The notes under the pieces are model-generated. The model worked only from the letters and a program-made list of their open reading frames with translations, had not been told where the DNA came from and searched no databases. DNA of 64,000 bases from Segnochrobactrum spirostomi (GTDB taxonomy: Bacteria > Pseudomonadota > Alphaproteobacteria > Rhizobiales > Segnochrobactraceae), in assembly GCF_009600605.1 (NCBI RefSeq), contig NZ_VWNA01000001.1:3954501-4018500 (forward strand). The letters are read 5' to 3'. A program made the position numbers and the translations under genes. Of the stretch, positions 8,138 through 17,924 are shown one piece after another (within the stretch, counting starts at the first letter, position 1; each line of letters begins with the position of its first letter).

Positions 8138-9117
8138 TTATCCCCGGGTCCGGACCCGTCGCAGCGTCTCCGACGGCGTCTCGCCGAACCGGACCCGATA
8201 GGCCGCCGCGGCGCGGCCGAGATGACCGAGACCGGCTGCCAGCGCCAGTTCCGTCACCGAGCGGGACCCGTCGGCGGACAGGAGAGCCTTGCGGAACTCC
8301 TCAAGCCGGGCCGCCTGCAGCCACTCGGTCAGCGTGAGCCCCCGGGTGCGCTTGAAGGTCTCTTGCAAAGACCGCAGCCCGACGCCGGCCGCTTCGGCTA
8401 AGTCGGCCATGGACAGGGCTTGGCCGAGGTGGGCGCGGGCATAGGCTTCCGCGCGCCGGACGCTCGCCGGGCCGGCCGCGGGGGCCTCGTCGCGCCGGAT
8501 CAGGCCATCGAGCAGCAGCGAGATCAGGCCGTCGCGCAGCGCCGCCTGATAGGCGGGGGGCGTGTCGGTCCGCTCTGCCGTCTCGGCCATCAAAGCGGCG
8601 TGGCGCATCACCGCGAGCCCGGTGCCCCCATGAGATCGAGGTGCGGGGCAAGTTCGACCGGTCCGTCTCGCCCACCGAGGCGGGCATGATAGGCTTCGAC
8701 CTCGCCGCGGTTCACCAGCACGATCAGCTTCTCGCACCCGTCGCCCCACACCATCCGGGTTCGAAGCGTCGGGGACAGGACGCTGCCGACGCGGCCGGCG
8801 GCGACCGCGACCGAGGCGCGGCCGACATCGACGCGCGCCGCGCCGCTCAAGGGGATCTGCACCAGGAAGAAGCGCCCGAGCTCGCCGGGATCGATCTCGA
8901 CCCGGGCGCCGTAGGCGACGCGGTTCACCGAATAGCCGAGTTGCGGCGCGCTGTGATGGCGCGCATGGAAGCCCGCCGGGCGGCGCGCCACCGGCGTCAG
9001 AAAATGCGGGCAGAAGATGCGCCCGACCACGGCCCGCGCCTCTTCCGGGCAGCGGCTATCGAGGACCTGGAAGCGCGCCAAAGCCGGCACGCCGCCCGGC
9101 ATGAGCATCGGCTGCAT
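8138..9117 (-). pseudogene. AraC family regulator of the monooxygenase cluster, frameshifted
   Basis: Two adjacent minus-strand frames together give one regulator of about 326 aa. The N-terminal part (9117 down to about 8630; start MQPMLMPGG with a GAGGGGAAG ribosome site) is an AraC_binding_2-type sensor domain as in FeaR. It stops at 8608 after HLDLMGAPGSR. The C-terminal part (about 8628-8138) is a normal AraC DNA-binding domain with two helix-turn-helices (MADLAEAAGVGLRSLQETFK, then the ETPSETLRRVR end). Adding one C to the five-C run at 8625-8629 joins them (LDLMGGTGLAVMRHA). It is divergent from the monooxygenase genes and is their likely activator. It may be intact in the real genome. 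Confidence 0.8.
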
Positions 9118-9160
9118 CGCTTCCCCTCTGATCTTATCGGGGCGGCCATCCGGATTCAGG

Positions 9161-9192
9161 ATGTGGATAGCCGCCTTCGCAATCTGGATAGC
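9161..9192. promoter_or_regulatory. Direct repeat, candidate AraC activator site
   Basis: The 11-mer ATsTGGATAGC occurs at 9161-9171 and 9182-9192, exactly 21 bp apart with one mismatch. Direct repeats two helical turns apart are the usual operator layout for AraC/XylS regulators. It lies in the divergent gap between the AraC gene and the flavin reductase gene. Confidence 0.6.
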
Positions 9193-9287
9193 AGCGCACG
9201 CGACGACGTCTGAAGATCGCATTGCTTCAAGCTTCAAGCAAGTCGCCAAAAAGGCGGCGCGAGCAAGTCTTCGGCGGAGCACGGGTC

Positions 9288-9803
9288 ATGGTCGAAGTGC
9301 CCTTCTTGCACGGCATGCGGCGGGTCGGCGGCGCGGTCGCCGTCGTCACCACTAAGGCGCCCGGCGGCGAGCCGAAGGGGCTCACCGCCACCGCCTTCGC
9401 CTCCCTCTCGGCCGATCCGCCATCCCTGCTCGTCTGCGTGAACCGCCGCACCCAGCTCGCGGCGGAGGTCGAGGCGGCCGGCCGCTTCTGCGTCAACGTG
9501 CTGAGTCACGCCCACATTCCGGTCGCGGAGACGTTCGCCGGACGCGCCGGGCTCGCCGGTGGCGAGCGCTTCGCCGAAGGCGCCTGGGGTGCGCTCGAAA
9601 CCGGCGCACCGGTGCTCGCCGATGCGTACGTCGTGTTCGATTGCGTGCTCGAGCGGGTGGTGGAGCACACCAGCCACCTCGTGCTGTTCGGCGCCGTCGC
9701 CCGCACGGCGATCACCGAGGCCGCGGGCGCGCCGCTTCTCTATTGCGAAGGCCGCTTCGCCACCCTCGCCGAACCCGAGCCGGAGCGTCGCGTGCCGGCC
9801 TGA
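9288..9803 (+). CDS. Flavin reductase, StyB/HpaC-like
   Basis: An NAD(P)H:flavin oxidoreductase that supplies reduced FAD to a partner oxygenase. The 171 aa form one flavin reductase-like domain (PF01613): MRRVGGAVAVVTTK, the flavin-binding GLTATAFASLSADPPSLLVCVN, and the C-terminal GHxH-type region seen here as VVEHTSHLVLFGAV and LLYCEGRF. The start at 9288 gives the usual N-terminus; an upstream in-frame ATG (9222) would add a basic tail with no family match. It is the first gene of a three-gene run ending in a StyA-like oxygenase, which identifies it as the reductase component. Confidence 0.9.
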   Translation: MVEVPFLHGMRRVGGAVAVVTTKAPGGEPKGLTATAFASLSADPPSLLVCVNRRTQLAAEVEAAGRFCVNVLSHAHIPVAETFAGRAGLAGGERFAEGAWGALETGAPVLADAYVVFDCVLERVVEHTSHLVLFGAVARTAITEAAGAPLLYCEGRFATLAEPEPERRVPA

Positions 9804-9845
9804 GCGGCGGATCGTCTTTGTCGAACAAGAAGGAGGGAGAACAGG

Positions 9846-10631
9846 ATGCGAGGTCTTCGGAACAAGGTCGCGATCGTCTCGGGCGGTGCCACGCTGATCG
9901 GCCGCGAGGTCGCCCGGGTGCTCGCCGATCAGGGCACGACCGTCGTGATCGCCGACATCAACGCGGCGGACGGGGCGGCTGCGGCGGAGGCGCTGGGGCC
10001 GAACGTCACGTTCCGCCGCACCGACATCACCCGCGACGAGGATGTGGAGGCGCTGGTCGCCGCCACCGTCGAGGCCCACGGGCAGCTCGATTTCCTCGTC
10101 AACGTCGCCTGCACCTATCTCGACAACGGCGCCGACACGAGCCGTGCCGATTGGCTGACCGCCTTCAACGTCAACCTGGTCGGCTCGGTGGTGCTGATGC
10201 AGGCGGCGCGGCCCCATCTCAAGGCGGCGACGGGGGCGATCGTCAATTTCGGCTCGATCTCCTCCCGCGTCGCCCAGACCGGGCGCTGGGTCTATCCGGT
10301 GTGCAAGGCGGCGATCCTGCAGCTCACCCGCAATCAGGCGATGGACCTCGCGCCCGACGGCATCAGGGTCAACGCAGTGTCGCCGGGCTGGACGTGGTCG
10401 AACGTGATGGACCAGCTCTCGGGCGGCAACCGCGAGAAGACCGACCGGGTCGCAGAGGCCTTCCATCTGCTCGGCCGCGCCGGCGATCCCGGCGAGGTGG
10501 GGGAGGCGGTCGCCTTCCTGCTCTCGGACAACGCCAGCTTCATCACCGGCACCGATATCCGCGTCGACGGCGGCTACACCGCCATGGGGCCGGAACGCGC
10601 CGAGCCCGCCATTCCCCTTCTCAGCCGCTGA
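9846..10631 (+). CDS. SDR family oxidoreductase
   Basis: A classical short-chain dehydrogenase/reductase of 261 aa that uses NAD(P)H. The nucleotide motif is SGGATLIGREVA (a variant of TGxxxGxG), followed by ADI for cofactor choice, NVAC in place of NNAG, the Ser of NFGSISS and the catalytic YPVCK pair. GxxSFITGTDIRVDGGYTA closes the C-terminus as expected. It lies between the reductase and oxygenase genes, 42 bp after one and 34 bp before the other, so it probably acts on the product of the monooxygenase step (an epoxide-derived alcohol or an indole/indoxyl derivative). The substrate is not known. Confidence 0.9.
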   Translation: MRGLRNKVAIVSGGATLIGREVARVLADQGTTVVIADINAADGAAAAEALGPNVTFRRTDITRDEDVEALVAATVEAHGQLDFLVNVACTYLDNGADTSRADWLTAFNVNLVGSVVLMQAARPHLKAATGAIVNFGSISSRVAQTGRWVYPVCKAAILQLTRNQAMDLAPDGIRVNAVSPGWTWSNVMDQLSGGNREKTDRVAEAFHLLGRAGDPGEVGEAVAFLLSDNASFITGTDIRVDGGYTAMGPERAEPAIPLLSR

Positions 10632-10665
10632 AAACGACAACAACCTTTCCTTCGGGGACTTCGCC

Positions 10666-11922
10666 ATGATTATCGAAGCCGGGAGCAACAAGCGCATCAC
10701 CATCGTCGGCGGCGGCCAATCCGGGCTCCAGCTCGGCATCGGCCTGCTCGACAACGGATACGAGGTGGAGGTTGTGCAGAACCGCACCGCCGAGGAGATC
10801 GCGGCGGGTCGCGTCCTGTCGAGCCAATGCATGTTCGACGGGGCGCTGAGCCATGAACGCGCGCTCGGCCTCAATTTCTGGGACGATGTTTGCCCCACCG
10901 TCGACTCGATCAACTTCACCGTTCCCGCGCCCGATCAGCCGGGCGCGAAGGCGATCGACTGGAACGGCCGGCTCGACGCGCCGGGCCAGAGCGTCGATCA
11001 GCGGGTGAAGATCCCGCGCTGGATGGCCGAGTTCGAACGCCGCGGCGGGAGGCTCACCATACTCGACGCCGGCATCGACGACATCGAGGCGTGCGCGCGG
11101 CGCAGCGACCTCGTCATCGTCGCGGCCGGTAAGGGTGAGATCGTCCGCCTGTTCGAGCGTGACGCCGAGAAATCGCCCTACGACACGCCCCAGCGGGCTT
11201 TGGCGCTGACCTACGTCACCGGCATGGTGCCGCGGCCCGGCCATTCGGCCGTCTGCTTCAACCTGATCCCGGGCGTCGGCGAATATTTCTGCTTCCCGGC
11301 GCTGACGACGTCCGGCCCGTGCGAGATCATGGTGCTCGAGGGGTTGCCCGGCGGTCCGATGGATTGCTGGAAGGACGTGAAGAGCCCGAGCGAACACCTC
11401 GCGCGCTCCAAATGGGTGCTCGACACGTTCCTTCCGTGGGAGGCCGAGCGCTGCCGCGACATCGCGCTGACCGACGACAACGGCATCCTCGCCGGTGCCT
11501 TCGCTCCGACCATCCGCAAGCCGATCGCCCGGCTGCCCTCCGGCGCCCTCGTGCTCGGCCTCGCCGACGCGGTCTGCCTCAACGACCCGATCACCGGGCA
11601 GGGCTCCAACAACGCCTCGAAGGCGGCGAAGATCTATCTCGACCGCATTCTCGCCCACGGCGACCGGCCGTTCGACGCCGCCTTCATGCAGGCGACGTTC
11701 GACGCCTACTGGGCCTATGCCCAGTTCGTGACGGGATGGACCAACGCGCTGCTCGCCCCGCCGCCGCCCCACGTCCTCAAGATCATGGGCACCGCCGGCG
11801 CCGCCCCGACGCTCGCCCGCCGCATCGCCAACGGCTTCAACGATCCGACGGATTTCTTTCCGTGGTTCGCCGTGCCGGAAGAGGCCGACCTCTACCTCGA
11901 AAGCCTACAGGCCGCGGCCTGA
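10666..11922 (+). CDS. StyA-like FAD-dependent monooxygenase (styrene/indole type)
   Basis: The oxygenase component of a two-component flavoprotein monooxygenase of the styrene monooxygenase (StyA/IndA) group, which epoxidises styrene or indole with FADH2 from a partner reductase. The 418 aa begin with the FAD fold ITIVGGGQSGLQLGIGLL and the StyA signature VVQNRTAEEIAAGRVLSSQ. The second FAD contact is LVLGLADAVCLNDPITGQG, and NNASKAAKIYLD follows. Length matches StyA (about 415). It is third in a run with a flavin reductase and an SDR under a divergent AraC regulator. An indole substrate (IndA-like) is as likely as styrene because no styrene-lower-pathway genes (styC, styD) are visible. Confidence 0.92.
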   Translation: MIIEAGSNKRITIVGGGQSGLQLGIGLLDNGYEVEVVQNRTAEEIAAGRVLSSQCMFDGALSHERALGLNFWDDVCPTVDSINFTVPAPDQPGAKAIDWNGRLDAPGQSVDQRVKIPRWMAEFERRGGRLTILDAGIDDIEACARRSDLVIVAAGKGEIVRLFERDAEKSPYDTPQRALALTYVTGMVPRPGHSAVCFNLIPGVGEYFCFPALTTSGPCEIMVLEGLPGGPMDCWKDVKSPSEHLARSKWVLDTFLPWEAERCRDIALTDDNGILAGAFAPTIRKPIARLPSGALVLGLADAVCLNDPITGQGSNNASKAAKIYLDRILAHGDRPFDAAFMQATFDAYWAYAQFVTGWTNALLAPPPPHVLKIMGTAGAAPTLARRIANGFNDPTDFFPWFAVPEEADLYLESLQAAA

Positions 11923-11940
11923 GGGGAAGCCGGGGGCGGG

Positions 11941-13620
11941 TCAGCGGGCGTCGTCGGTCGTGGCGTGCGCCGACAGGATGCGGGAGGGCAAGAGCTCGCC
12001 CTCGCGCACCAGCACCGGATAGGCCGCCGCGGCCACGATGTGGCTGTTGATCTGCTTGAGATCGCGTAGGAGATCGAGGTGCAGGCCGCTCGTCTCCGCC
12101 GCGTCGGTGCGGCCGGCGCGCAGGCGTGCGAGATGGGCGCGCGTCGCTTCCTCCTCGATCTGCCGAAACGCGATCTTCTCCTCCGCGAGCAGCCGCGCCG
12201 CGCGCGGATCGTGCGTCATGAACAGCGAGGCGGCGGTGCGCAGGTTGCGGATCAGCCGCTCCATCATCCCGACGATGCGGGCGCCTTCCTCCGGCGAGAA
12301 GGCGAGGCCACGGGCGATGCACTTCGCGGCATGGCTCAGAAGGTTGCGGTCGACCACGTCGCCGGCCTGTTCCAGGTTCATGGCGAAGGTGAGAATCTCG
12401 TCGAGGCGGCGCACGTCCTTGTCCGCGAGCACGTCGCCGTCGAGCGAGGTCACGTAACTCTTGATCGCGGTGTTGAGGCTGTCGAGCACGTCGTCGAGCC
12501 GCCCGGTCTCGGCGAGCACGCGCCGGTCCCAGCGCTGGAACACATCCCGCGAGCCTTCGAGCATGCTTTCGAGCACGTCGGCGAGGCGCAACGCCTCCCG
12601 CGCCGCGCCGCCGAGGGCGACCACCGGCGTCTCCCGCGCCGCCGCGTCGAGATAAAGCGGACGCGAGGGATCGGCCGGGTCGATCCGGTTCGGCATCAGG
12701 ACCCGCAGGAAGGCCGCATAGGGCTTGAGCAGCGGTAGGAAGACGAGCGCCAGCGCGACGTTGAAGAGGGTGTGGAAGTCGGCGACCGCGCGGGCGTCGT
12801 CCGGCTGGAGGCCGACCATCAGCCGCGAGATCGGCTCGATCGCGGCGAGAGCGATGACGGTGCCGATGATGCGGGTGACGAGGTTGCCGACCGGCAGCCG
12901 GCGCGATGCCGGACCGTCGCCCGCCGGCGCCTCGAGAACCGGGTTGATGGCGGTGCCGAGATTGGCGCCGAGCACCAAGGCGAACGCCGCCTCGGGCGGG
13001 ACCACGCCGTTCGCCGCGAACGACATGACGACGAGCACGACGGCGACGCTCGAATGGAACGCCCAGGTGACGGCGGCGGCGAGCAAAACGTCGAGGATGG
13101 GCGAGGTGGAGATCGCGCCGAGCAGCAGCCGCAGGCTCGGCGCGTCTTCGTAAGGCGCCATCAGGCCGAGCAATTGGTGGAGCGCGAGCAGCATCAGCCC
13201 GAGGCCGATCGCGACCCGGCCGAGATCGTGCACCCGTTCCGCGCCCTTGCGGCGGAACATCACAACGCCCACGAGGATCAGCGCCGGCGACAGCGCCGAG
13301 ACGTCGAACGACAGCGCCTGGACGATGAGGGTCGAGCCGACATTCGCGCCGAGCATGACGGCGAGGGCCGGCACGAGATCGACGAGGCCGCCCGCCGCGA
13401 ACCCAGCGACCATCAGCCCGGTCGCGGTCGAGCTCTGCAACACGGCGGTGACGCCCATGCCGGCGAGGAAGGCGCGCGCCCGGCTTTTCAGCGCCGTGCC
13501 GAGAACGTGCCGCAGCCGCGGCCCGAACGTTCGCTGCACCCCGCTCTGGACCATGTGGGTGCCCCACAGCAACAGAGCGACGGCGCCGGCGAGATCGACC
13601 AGCGAGAGCGTTCCAGACAT
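11941..13620 (-). CDS. Na/Pi cotransporter family protein with PhoU-like domain
   Basis: An inner-membrane phosphate transporter of the NptA/YjbB type, 559 aa. The membrane half (residues about 5-300) has two Na/Pi repeats with the QSSTATGLM and HSSVAVVLVV motifs and the GANVGST / GANLGTAINP pair. The C-terminal half is a soluble PhoU-like helical domain (about 340-550: LADVLESMLEGSRDVF and further helical repeats). I chose ATG 13620 (MSGTLSLVDLAG) because it gives the normal short N-terminus; an in-frame ATG 15 codons upstream lacks support. It is convergent with the StyA-like gene, 18 bp away, with no sign of functional connection. Confidence 0.92.
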   Translation of the reverse strand: MSGTLSLVDLAGAVALLLWGTHMVQSGVQRTFGPRLRHVLGTALKSRARAFLAGMGVTAVLQSSTATGLMVAGFAAGGLVDLVPALAVMLGANVGSTLIVQALSFDVSALSPALILVGVVMFRRKGAERVHDLGRVAIGLGLMLLALHQLLGLMAPYEDAPSLRLLLGAISTSPILDVLLAAAVTWAFHSSVAVVLVVMSFAANGVVPPEAAFALVLGANLGTAINPVLEAPAGDGPASRRLPVGNLVTRIIGTVIALAAIEPISRLMVGLQPDDARAVADFHTLFNVALALVFLPLLKPYAAFLRVLMPNRIDPADPSRPLYLDAAARETPVVALGGAAREALRLADVLESMLEGSRDVFQRWDRRVLAETGRLDDVLDSLNTAIKSYVTSLDGDVLADKDVRRLDEILTFAMNLEQAGDVVDRNLLSHAAKCIARGLAFSPEEGARIVGMMERLIRNLRTAASLFMTHDPRAARLLAEEKIAFRQIEEEATRAHLARLRAGRTDAAETSGLHLDLLRDLKQINSHIVAAAAYPVLVREGELLPSRILSAHATTDDAR

Positions 13621-13887
13621 GACACGACGTCCAATGTGCTTGGAAGCGCGGCCCGCGGCGGACATGCGACGCGTCGGGCTCCGATCCTCGAGGACTCAGG
13701 ATAGCGCATCGTTGAACGGCTGTGCACAATTTTCGTTCGCTTCGTTCGGCTGGCCTAAAAGTGGGCAGCTGACAGCGATGCCGCCTACGACGGTAGGTTT
13801 TCCGTGGCTCGATTGATCTCACGCAAGGGGCGTCGGCGGCGGCCGGCTTATCGTCCGATCTATTGGAGCAGCACAAAGGGGCTCGTC

Positions 13888-14112
13888 ATGATCGGCTGGC
13901 TGGTTCGTCTCGTTCTGATCGTCGCCGGAATCGTGGCCGCGTGGTTCGTGCCGCGGGACTCGATCAATTTCAACGTGATCCAGATTGGGGTCGTGCTGGT
14001 CGCCGTCCTTCTCATCGCCATCGGCTCGCTCGGCATCCCCCGGATCGCCGCGTTGCTGCGGGAGTGGATGGGCCACAAGAACGGCAACGGCACGCACCCC
14101 TCGGCGCACTGA
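13888..14112 (+). CDS. Small membrane protein (74 aa)
   Basis: Two hydrophobic segments (residues about 4-20, LVRLVLIVAGIVAAWFV, and 29-46, IQIGVVLVAVLLIAIGSL) joined by a short loop, then a basic helix and a hydrophilic tail ending HPSAH. ATG 13888 follows an AAGGGG ribosome site; an in-frame ATG 28 codons earlier adds an Arg-rich stretch and is less likely. I do not recognise the family and propose no function. It lies alone between the Na/Pi transporter and the histidine kinase. Confidence 0.7.
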   Translation: MIGWLVRLVLIVAGIVAAWFVPRDSINFNVIQIGVVLVAVLLIAIGSLGIPRIAALLREWMGHKNGNGTHPSAH

Positions 14113-14333
14113 GCGTCGCCACACGCGGGCCGACCCGCTCGCCGGACGGTGACCGTCTCGGCCCGCAACAGTAAACCTTCAGGTCTTATGGCGCACAGGT
14201 CGGCGCTCGACCTTCGATCGCGCCGCAACTCCTATTCGCGCCTCGTCAAACCATCCCGCCCTGTGATATCCCGTGAGAATTGCCGGTGTCTCCGCACGGA
14301 TTCTCCGCGTCTCGGGTCAGGATCGGGTGGTGA

Positions 14334-16805
14334 ATGCCAGAAGGCGTGTCGAAACCGATTGCGCGGGGCGGAGAGCTCGGGCGTCTCATCTCCGAACTCG
14401 ACTGGAGCGCCACCCCGCTCGGTCCGTTCCGGCACTGGTCGACGGCGCTGCGCACGACCGTCGGGCTGATGCTCGGCTCGAAGGCGCAGATCGTCATGTT
14501 CTGGGGGCCGGATTATGTCGCCCTCTACAACGACGCCTATGCCCCGACGATCGGCCTGAAGCATCCGCGTGCGCTCGGCCGCCCGGCCCGCGAGAATTGG
14601 TCCGAGCTGTGGGACGACCTCGAGCCGCTGCTCGACACGGTGCGGCTCACCGGCGAGACGGTGTTCGCCAAGGATCGCCCGTTCTACATCGAGCGCCACG
14701 GCTATCCCGAGACCGTCTATTTCGACATCTCCTATTCCGCCGTGTTCGGCGAGGACGACGCCGTCGCCGGCGTGCTCTGCATCGTCAGCGAGACGACCGA
14801 GCGCGTTCTCGGCGAGATGAAGGTACGCGAGAGCGAGCGGCGCTTCCGCACCATGGCCGATCAGGCCCCGGTGATGATGTGGGTCTCGAACGCCGAGGGC
14901 GGCTGCGAATATCTGAGCTCGCTCTGGTACGCCTTCACCGGCCAGACCGAGGCGGAGGCGGCCGATTTCGGGTGGATTGCCGCGGTTCATCCGGACGATC
15001 GCGACGGCATCATGGACGTGTTCATGACCGCGAACCGCACCCATGGGCCGTTCCAGACCGAATATCGCCTGCGTCGGGCGGACGGCGGCTATTCCCGCGT
15101 CATCTCCTCGGCGGCGCCGCGGCTCGACGACGACGGTGCCTTCATGGGCTTCGTCGGCTCCGTCATCGACATCCAGGAGCGCTACGAGGCGGAACGGCTT
15201 CTGAGGGAGAGCGAGGCGCGCTTCCAGGCGATCGCGAACTCGATCGACCCGATGGTGTGGTCGACGCGGCCCGACGGCTTCCACGATTATTTCAACGAGC
15301 GCTGGTACGAGTTCACCGGCGTGCCGCGCGGCACCACCGACGGCGAGGGCTGGGCGGGCGTCTTCCATCCGGAGGACCAGGAGCGCTCGTGGCGGATCTG
15401 GCGCCACAGCCTGGAGACCGGCGAGCCCTATCACATCGAATATCGGCTGCGGCATCGCTCCGGCGCCTATCGCTGGGTGCTCGGCCGCGCCCAGGCGGTG
15501 CGCGACGGGGAGGGCCGCATCACCCGCTGGTTCGGCACCTGCACCGACATCCAGGACATCGTCGACGCCCGCGAAGTGCTGGCGCGCTCCCGCGAGGAAC
15601 TCGAAGCCGAGATCGAGCGGCGCACGGCACGGCTGATGGAAGCCGAAGGCGCCATCCGCCAGATGCAGAAGATGGAGGCGGTGGGCCAGCTCAGCGGCGG
15701 CATCGCCCATGATTTCAACAACATGCTGTCGGTCGTCATCGGCAGCGTACAGATGCTCGAGAAACGCCTCGCGCGCGGCGACCGGGACGTGCAGCGTTAT
15801 GTCGACGGCGCCCTCGACGGCGCCCGCCGGGCCGCCTCGCTGACCCAGCGCCTGCTCGCCTTCTCCCGCCAGCAGCCGCTCGATCCGGCGGTGGTGCAGC
15901 CCGACCGGCTCGTCGCCGGCATGTCGGACTTGCTCACCCGTGCGCTCGGCGAGCCCATCGAGGTGGAGATCGTCGCCTCGGCGGGCCTCTGGAAGATCTT
16001 CGTCGATCCGAGCCAGACCGAGAACGCGATCCTCAACCTCGCCGTCAACGCGCGCGACGCGATGCCCGACGGCGGCCGGCTCACCATCGAGACCGCCAAC
16101 GCCTATATCGACGACGAGCTCTCCCGGGAGTTCGATCTGCCGGCCGGCCAATATGTGATGATCGCCGTCTCCGACACCGGCACGGGGATGAGCGACGAGA
16201 TCGCGGCGCGTGCCTTCGATCCGTTCTTCACCACGAAAGAGGTTGGCAAGGGCACCGGCCTCGGTCTGAGCCAGGTGTTCGGCTTCGTGCGGCAATCGGG
16301 CGGCAACGCGAAGATCTATTCCGAGCTCGGCCACGGCACGACGATCAAGCTCTACCTGCCGCGCTATTACGGCGAGCAGGATGCCGTGCCGCCGCCGCGG
16401 GTGCCGACCGGGGTGCCGGCCGGGGCGCCGCACGAGATCATCCTCGTCGTCGAGGACGACGACCGCGTGCGCGCCTATTCGGTCGAGGCGCTCCAGGACC
16501 TCGGCTACAGCGTGCTCGAAGCGAGGAACGGCGAGCAGGGCCTCTCCATCATCGAGGAGCGGGCCATCACGCTGCTCTTCACCGACGTGGTCATGCCCGG
16601 GATGACCGGCCGACAGCTCGCCGATACCGCGGTGCGTATCCAGCCCGGCCTCAAGGTGCTCTACACCACGGGCTATACCCGCAACGCCGTCGTCCACAAC
16701 GGCGTGCTCGATCCGGGCACCCAGCTCCTGCCAAAACCGTTCAGCCTGGAACAGCTCGCCCGCAAGGTCCGCGCGGTGCTCGACGGCGTCGCTTTGCGGC
16801 GGTGA
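14334..16805 (+). CDS. Hybrid sensor histidine kinase with three PAS domains and a receiver
   Basis: An 823-aa soluble two-component sensor. In order: an N-terminal PAS-like sensor (about 20-160, with the [10 protein letters not shown] and [16 protein letters not shown] signatures common in alphaproteobacterial kinases), PAS 2 (about 170-295), PAS 3 (about 300-420), a coiled linker, HisKA with phospho-acceptor His459 in GGIAHDFNN, HATPase_c (N box [15 protein letters not shown] boxes DTGTGMS and [11 protein letters not shown]), and a C-terminal receiver (acidic pocket VVEDDDRVR, phospho-Asp751 in FTDVVMPG, Lys in LLPKPF). There are no membrane segments, so it senses a cytoplasmic or diffusible signal. 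No response regulator gene is adjacent. Signal and output are unknown. Confidence 0.94.
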   Translation: MPEGVSKPIARGGELGRLISELDWSATPLGPFRHWSTALRTTVGLMLGSKAQIVMFWGPDYVALYNDAYAPTIGLKHPRALGRPARENWSELWDDLEPLLDTVRLTGETVFAKDRPFYIERHGYPETVYFDISYSAVFGEDDAVAGVLCIVSETTERVLGEMKVRESERRFRTMADQAPVMMWVSNAEGGCEYLSSLWYAFTGQTEAEAADFGWIAAVHPDDRDGIMDVFMTANRTHGPFQTEYRLRRADGGYSRVISSAAPRLDDDGAFMGFVGSVIDIQERYEAERLLRESEARFQAIANSIDPMVWSTRPDGFHDYFNERWYEFTGVPRGTTDGEGWAGVFHPEDQERSWRIWRHSLETGEPYHIEYRLRHRSGAYRWVLGRAQAVRDGEGRITRWFGTCTDIQDIVDAREVLARSREELEAEIERRTARLMEAEGAIRQMQKMEAVGQLSGGIAHDFNNMLSVVIGSVQMLEKRLARGDRDVQRYVDGALDGARRAASLTQRLLAFSRQQPLDPAVVQPDRLVAGMSDLLTRALGEPIEVEIVASAGLWKIFVDPSQTENAILNLAVNARDAMPDGGRLTIETANAYIDDELSREFDLPAGQYVMIAVSDTGTGMSDEIAARAFDPFFTTKEVGKGTGLGLSQVFGFVRQSGGNAKIYSELGHGTTIKLYLPRYYGEQDAVPPPRVPTGVPAGAPHEIILVVEDDDRVRAYSVEALQDLGYSVLEARNGEQGLSIIEERAITLLFTDVVMPGMTGRQLADTAVRIQPGLKVLYTTGYTRNAVVHNGVLDPGTQLLPKPFSLEQLARKVRAVLDGVALRR

Positions 16806-16835
16806 TGCGCCGCGGCGGCGGGCACGCCGCCGCTC

Positions 16836-17066
16836 TCAGCCCGATCCTCGCGGCGCAGTGCGGGCGGCGCTGCGCGAGGCGAAGCCGCGCGAGACCTGCG
16901 ACTGCAAGAGCCGGATCTCGCATTCGAGAAATTCCTGGCCGATCAGGAGGGCGCGGATCGCCGCCCTCTGATCGCCCTCGCAGAGCGCGACCACCTCGTC
17001 CACGTCCTCGTCGGTCACGATCCGCATGCCCGCCACGGCATCGAGTTGCTTCCACCGGTCCGTCAT
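16836..17066 (-). CDS. Small hypothetical protein (76 aa)
   Basis: The ATG at 17066 is preceded by a near-perfect AGGAGG site. The protein is soluble and helical: MRIVTDEDVDEVVALCEGDQ, then RAAIRALLIGQEFLECEI, ending in a basic tail. It resembles short uncharacterised proteins of Hyphomicrobiales, but I can give no function. It is convergent with the histidine kinase and divergent from the ECF sigma gene. Confidence 0.65.
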   Translation of the reverse strand: MTDRWKQLDAVAGMRIVTDEDVDEVVALCEGDQRAAIRALLIGQEFLECEIRLLQSQVSRGFASRSAARTAPRGSG

Positions 17067-17339
17067 CGCGCGTCCTCCTGCGGCCCCATGGATTCCATGA
17101 GAACAAAATAGGAACAAGCGAAAAGGTGGTGACGGGCTCCGCCGGCTGTGGGCCGATTATCCGACCGCATCCGCCGGGCGACGGATTTCGCGCCGCCGTG
17201 CGTTAAAGTCGGGGATCGCGGGTCGGGCGGGAGGGTCTTTCATTCGGAGCGGCGGGCTTTGTCATCCTATCGTTCGCTCGTGCCGGGGGCGGCGTGGCGC
17301 GTGCCGCCGCGAACGCCGGCGCGCGCCCCGGCACCGTCC

Positions 17340-17924
17340 ATGATCGGCGATCCGTCCATCGATGGCGATCCGGATGCCGCGCTCGTGCGGGCGGTCGCCG
17401 AAGGGGACGAGGCCGCCATGCGGACGCTCGTCGCGCGCATGCTGCCGCGGCTTCTCGCGCTCGCGACCCGCATGCTCGGCGATCGCGGCGAGGCCGAGGA
17501 CGTGGCGCAGGAGACCTTCGTGCGGATCTGGCGGCATGCCGGCGGCTGGCGGCAGGGCCGGGCCCGGTTCGACACCTGGGCGCACCGGGTGGCGCTCAAT
17601 CTCTGCCACGATCGCCTCAGGCGCCGGCGCGAATACCCGGCCGAGGTGCCCGATCGCGCCGACGACGGGCCGCTGCCGGACGCCGGCCTCCTGGCGCCCG
17701 AGCCGCAGGCGGACCGGGTCGAGCGGGCCTTGCAGGCGATCGCGGCGCGCCAGCGGGAGGCGATCGTGCTCGTCTATTATCAGGGCCTGTCGAACCGCGA
17801 GGCGGCCGCCGCCATGGGCCTCAGCGTGGACGCACTGGAAAGCCTGCTCGCGCGCGGGCGAAGGGCGCTCGAGACTTTGTTGAACGATATGCCGGAGCGC
17901 GGGGCGAGGGAGGCCGGGGCATGA
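17340..17924 (+). CDS. ECF-type RNA polymerase sigma factor
   Basis: Sigma-70 family regulator of 194 aa. Region 2 (about 14-90) carries ALATRMLGDRGEAEDVAQE and FVRIWRHA; region 4 (about 130-185) carries AIVLVYYQGLSNREAAAAMG and the helix-turn-helix VDALESLLARGRRALE. Other sigma regions are absent, as expected for ECF factors. The start is uncertain: ATG 17340 fits the family but lacks a clear ribosome site, and the frame is open upstream to 17148. The next gene starts inside its stop codon (ATGA), so the two are translationally coupled. The layout of sigma, membrane protein and periplasmic sensor recalls cnrYXH-like metal-response systems. Confidence 0.9.
   Translation: MIGDPSIDGDPDAALVRAVAEGDEAAMRTLVARMLPRLLALATRMLGDRGEAEDVAQETFVRIWRHAGGWRQGRARFDTWAHRVALNLCHDRLRRRREYPAEVPDRADDGPLPDAGLLAPEPQADRVERALQAIAARQREAIVLVYYQGLSNREAAAAMGLSVDALESLLARGRRALETLLNDMPERGAREAGA

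Noticed and set aside
14232-16697. 821-residue antisense frame opposite the histidine kinase
   Set aside because: His/Asp/Arg-rich shadow of PAS and kinase codons, with no start signal or domain.
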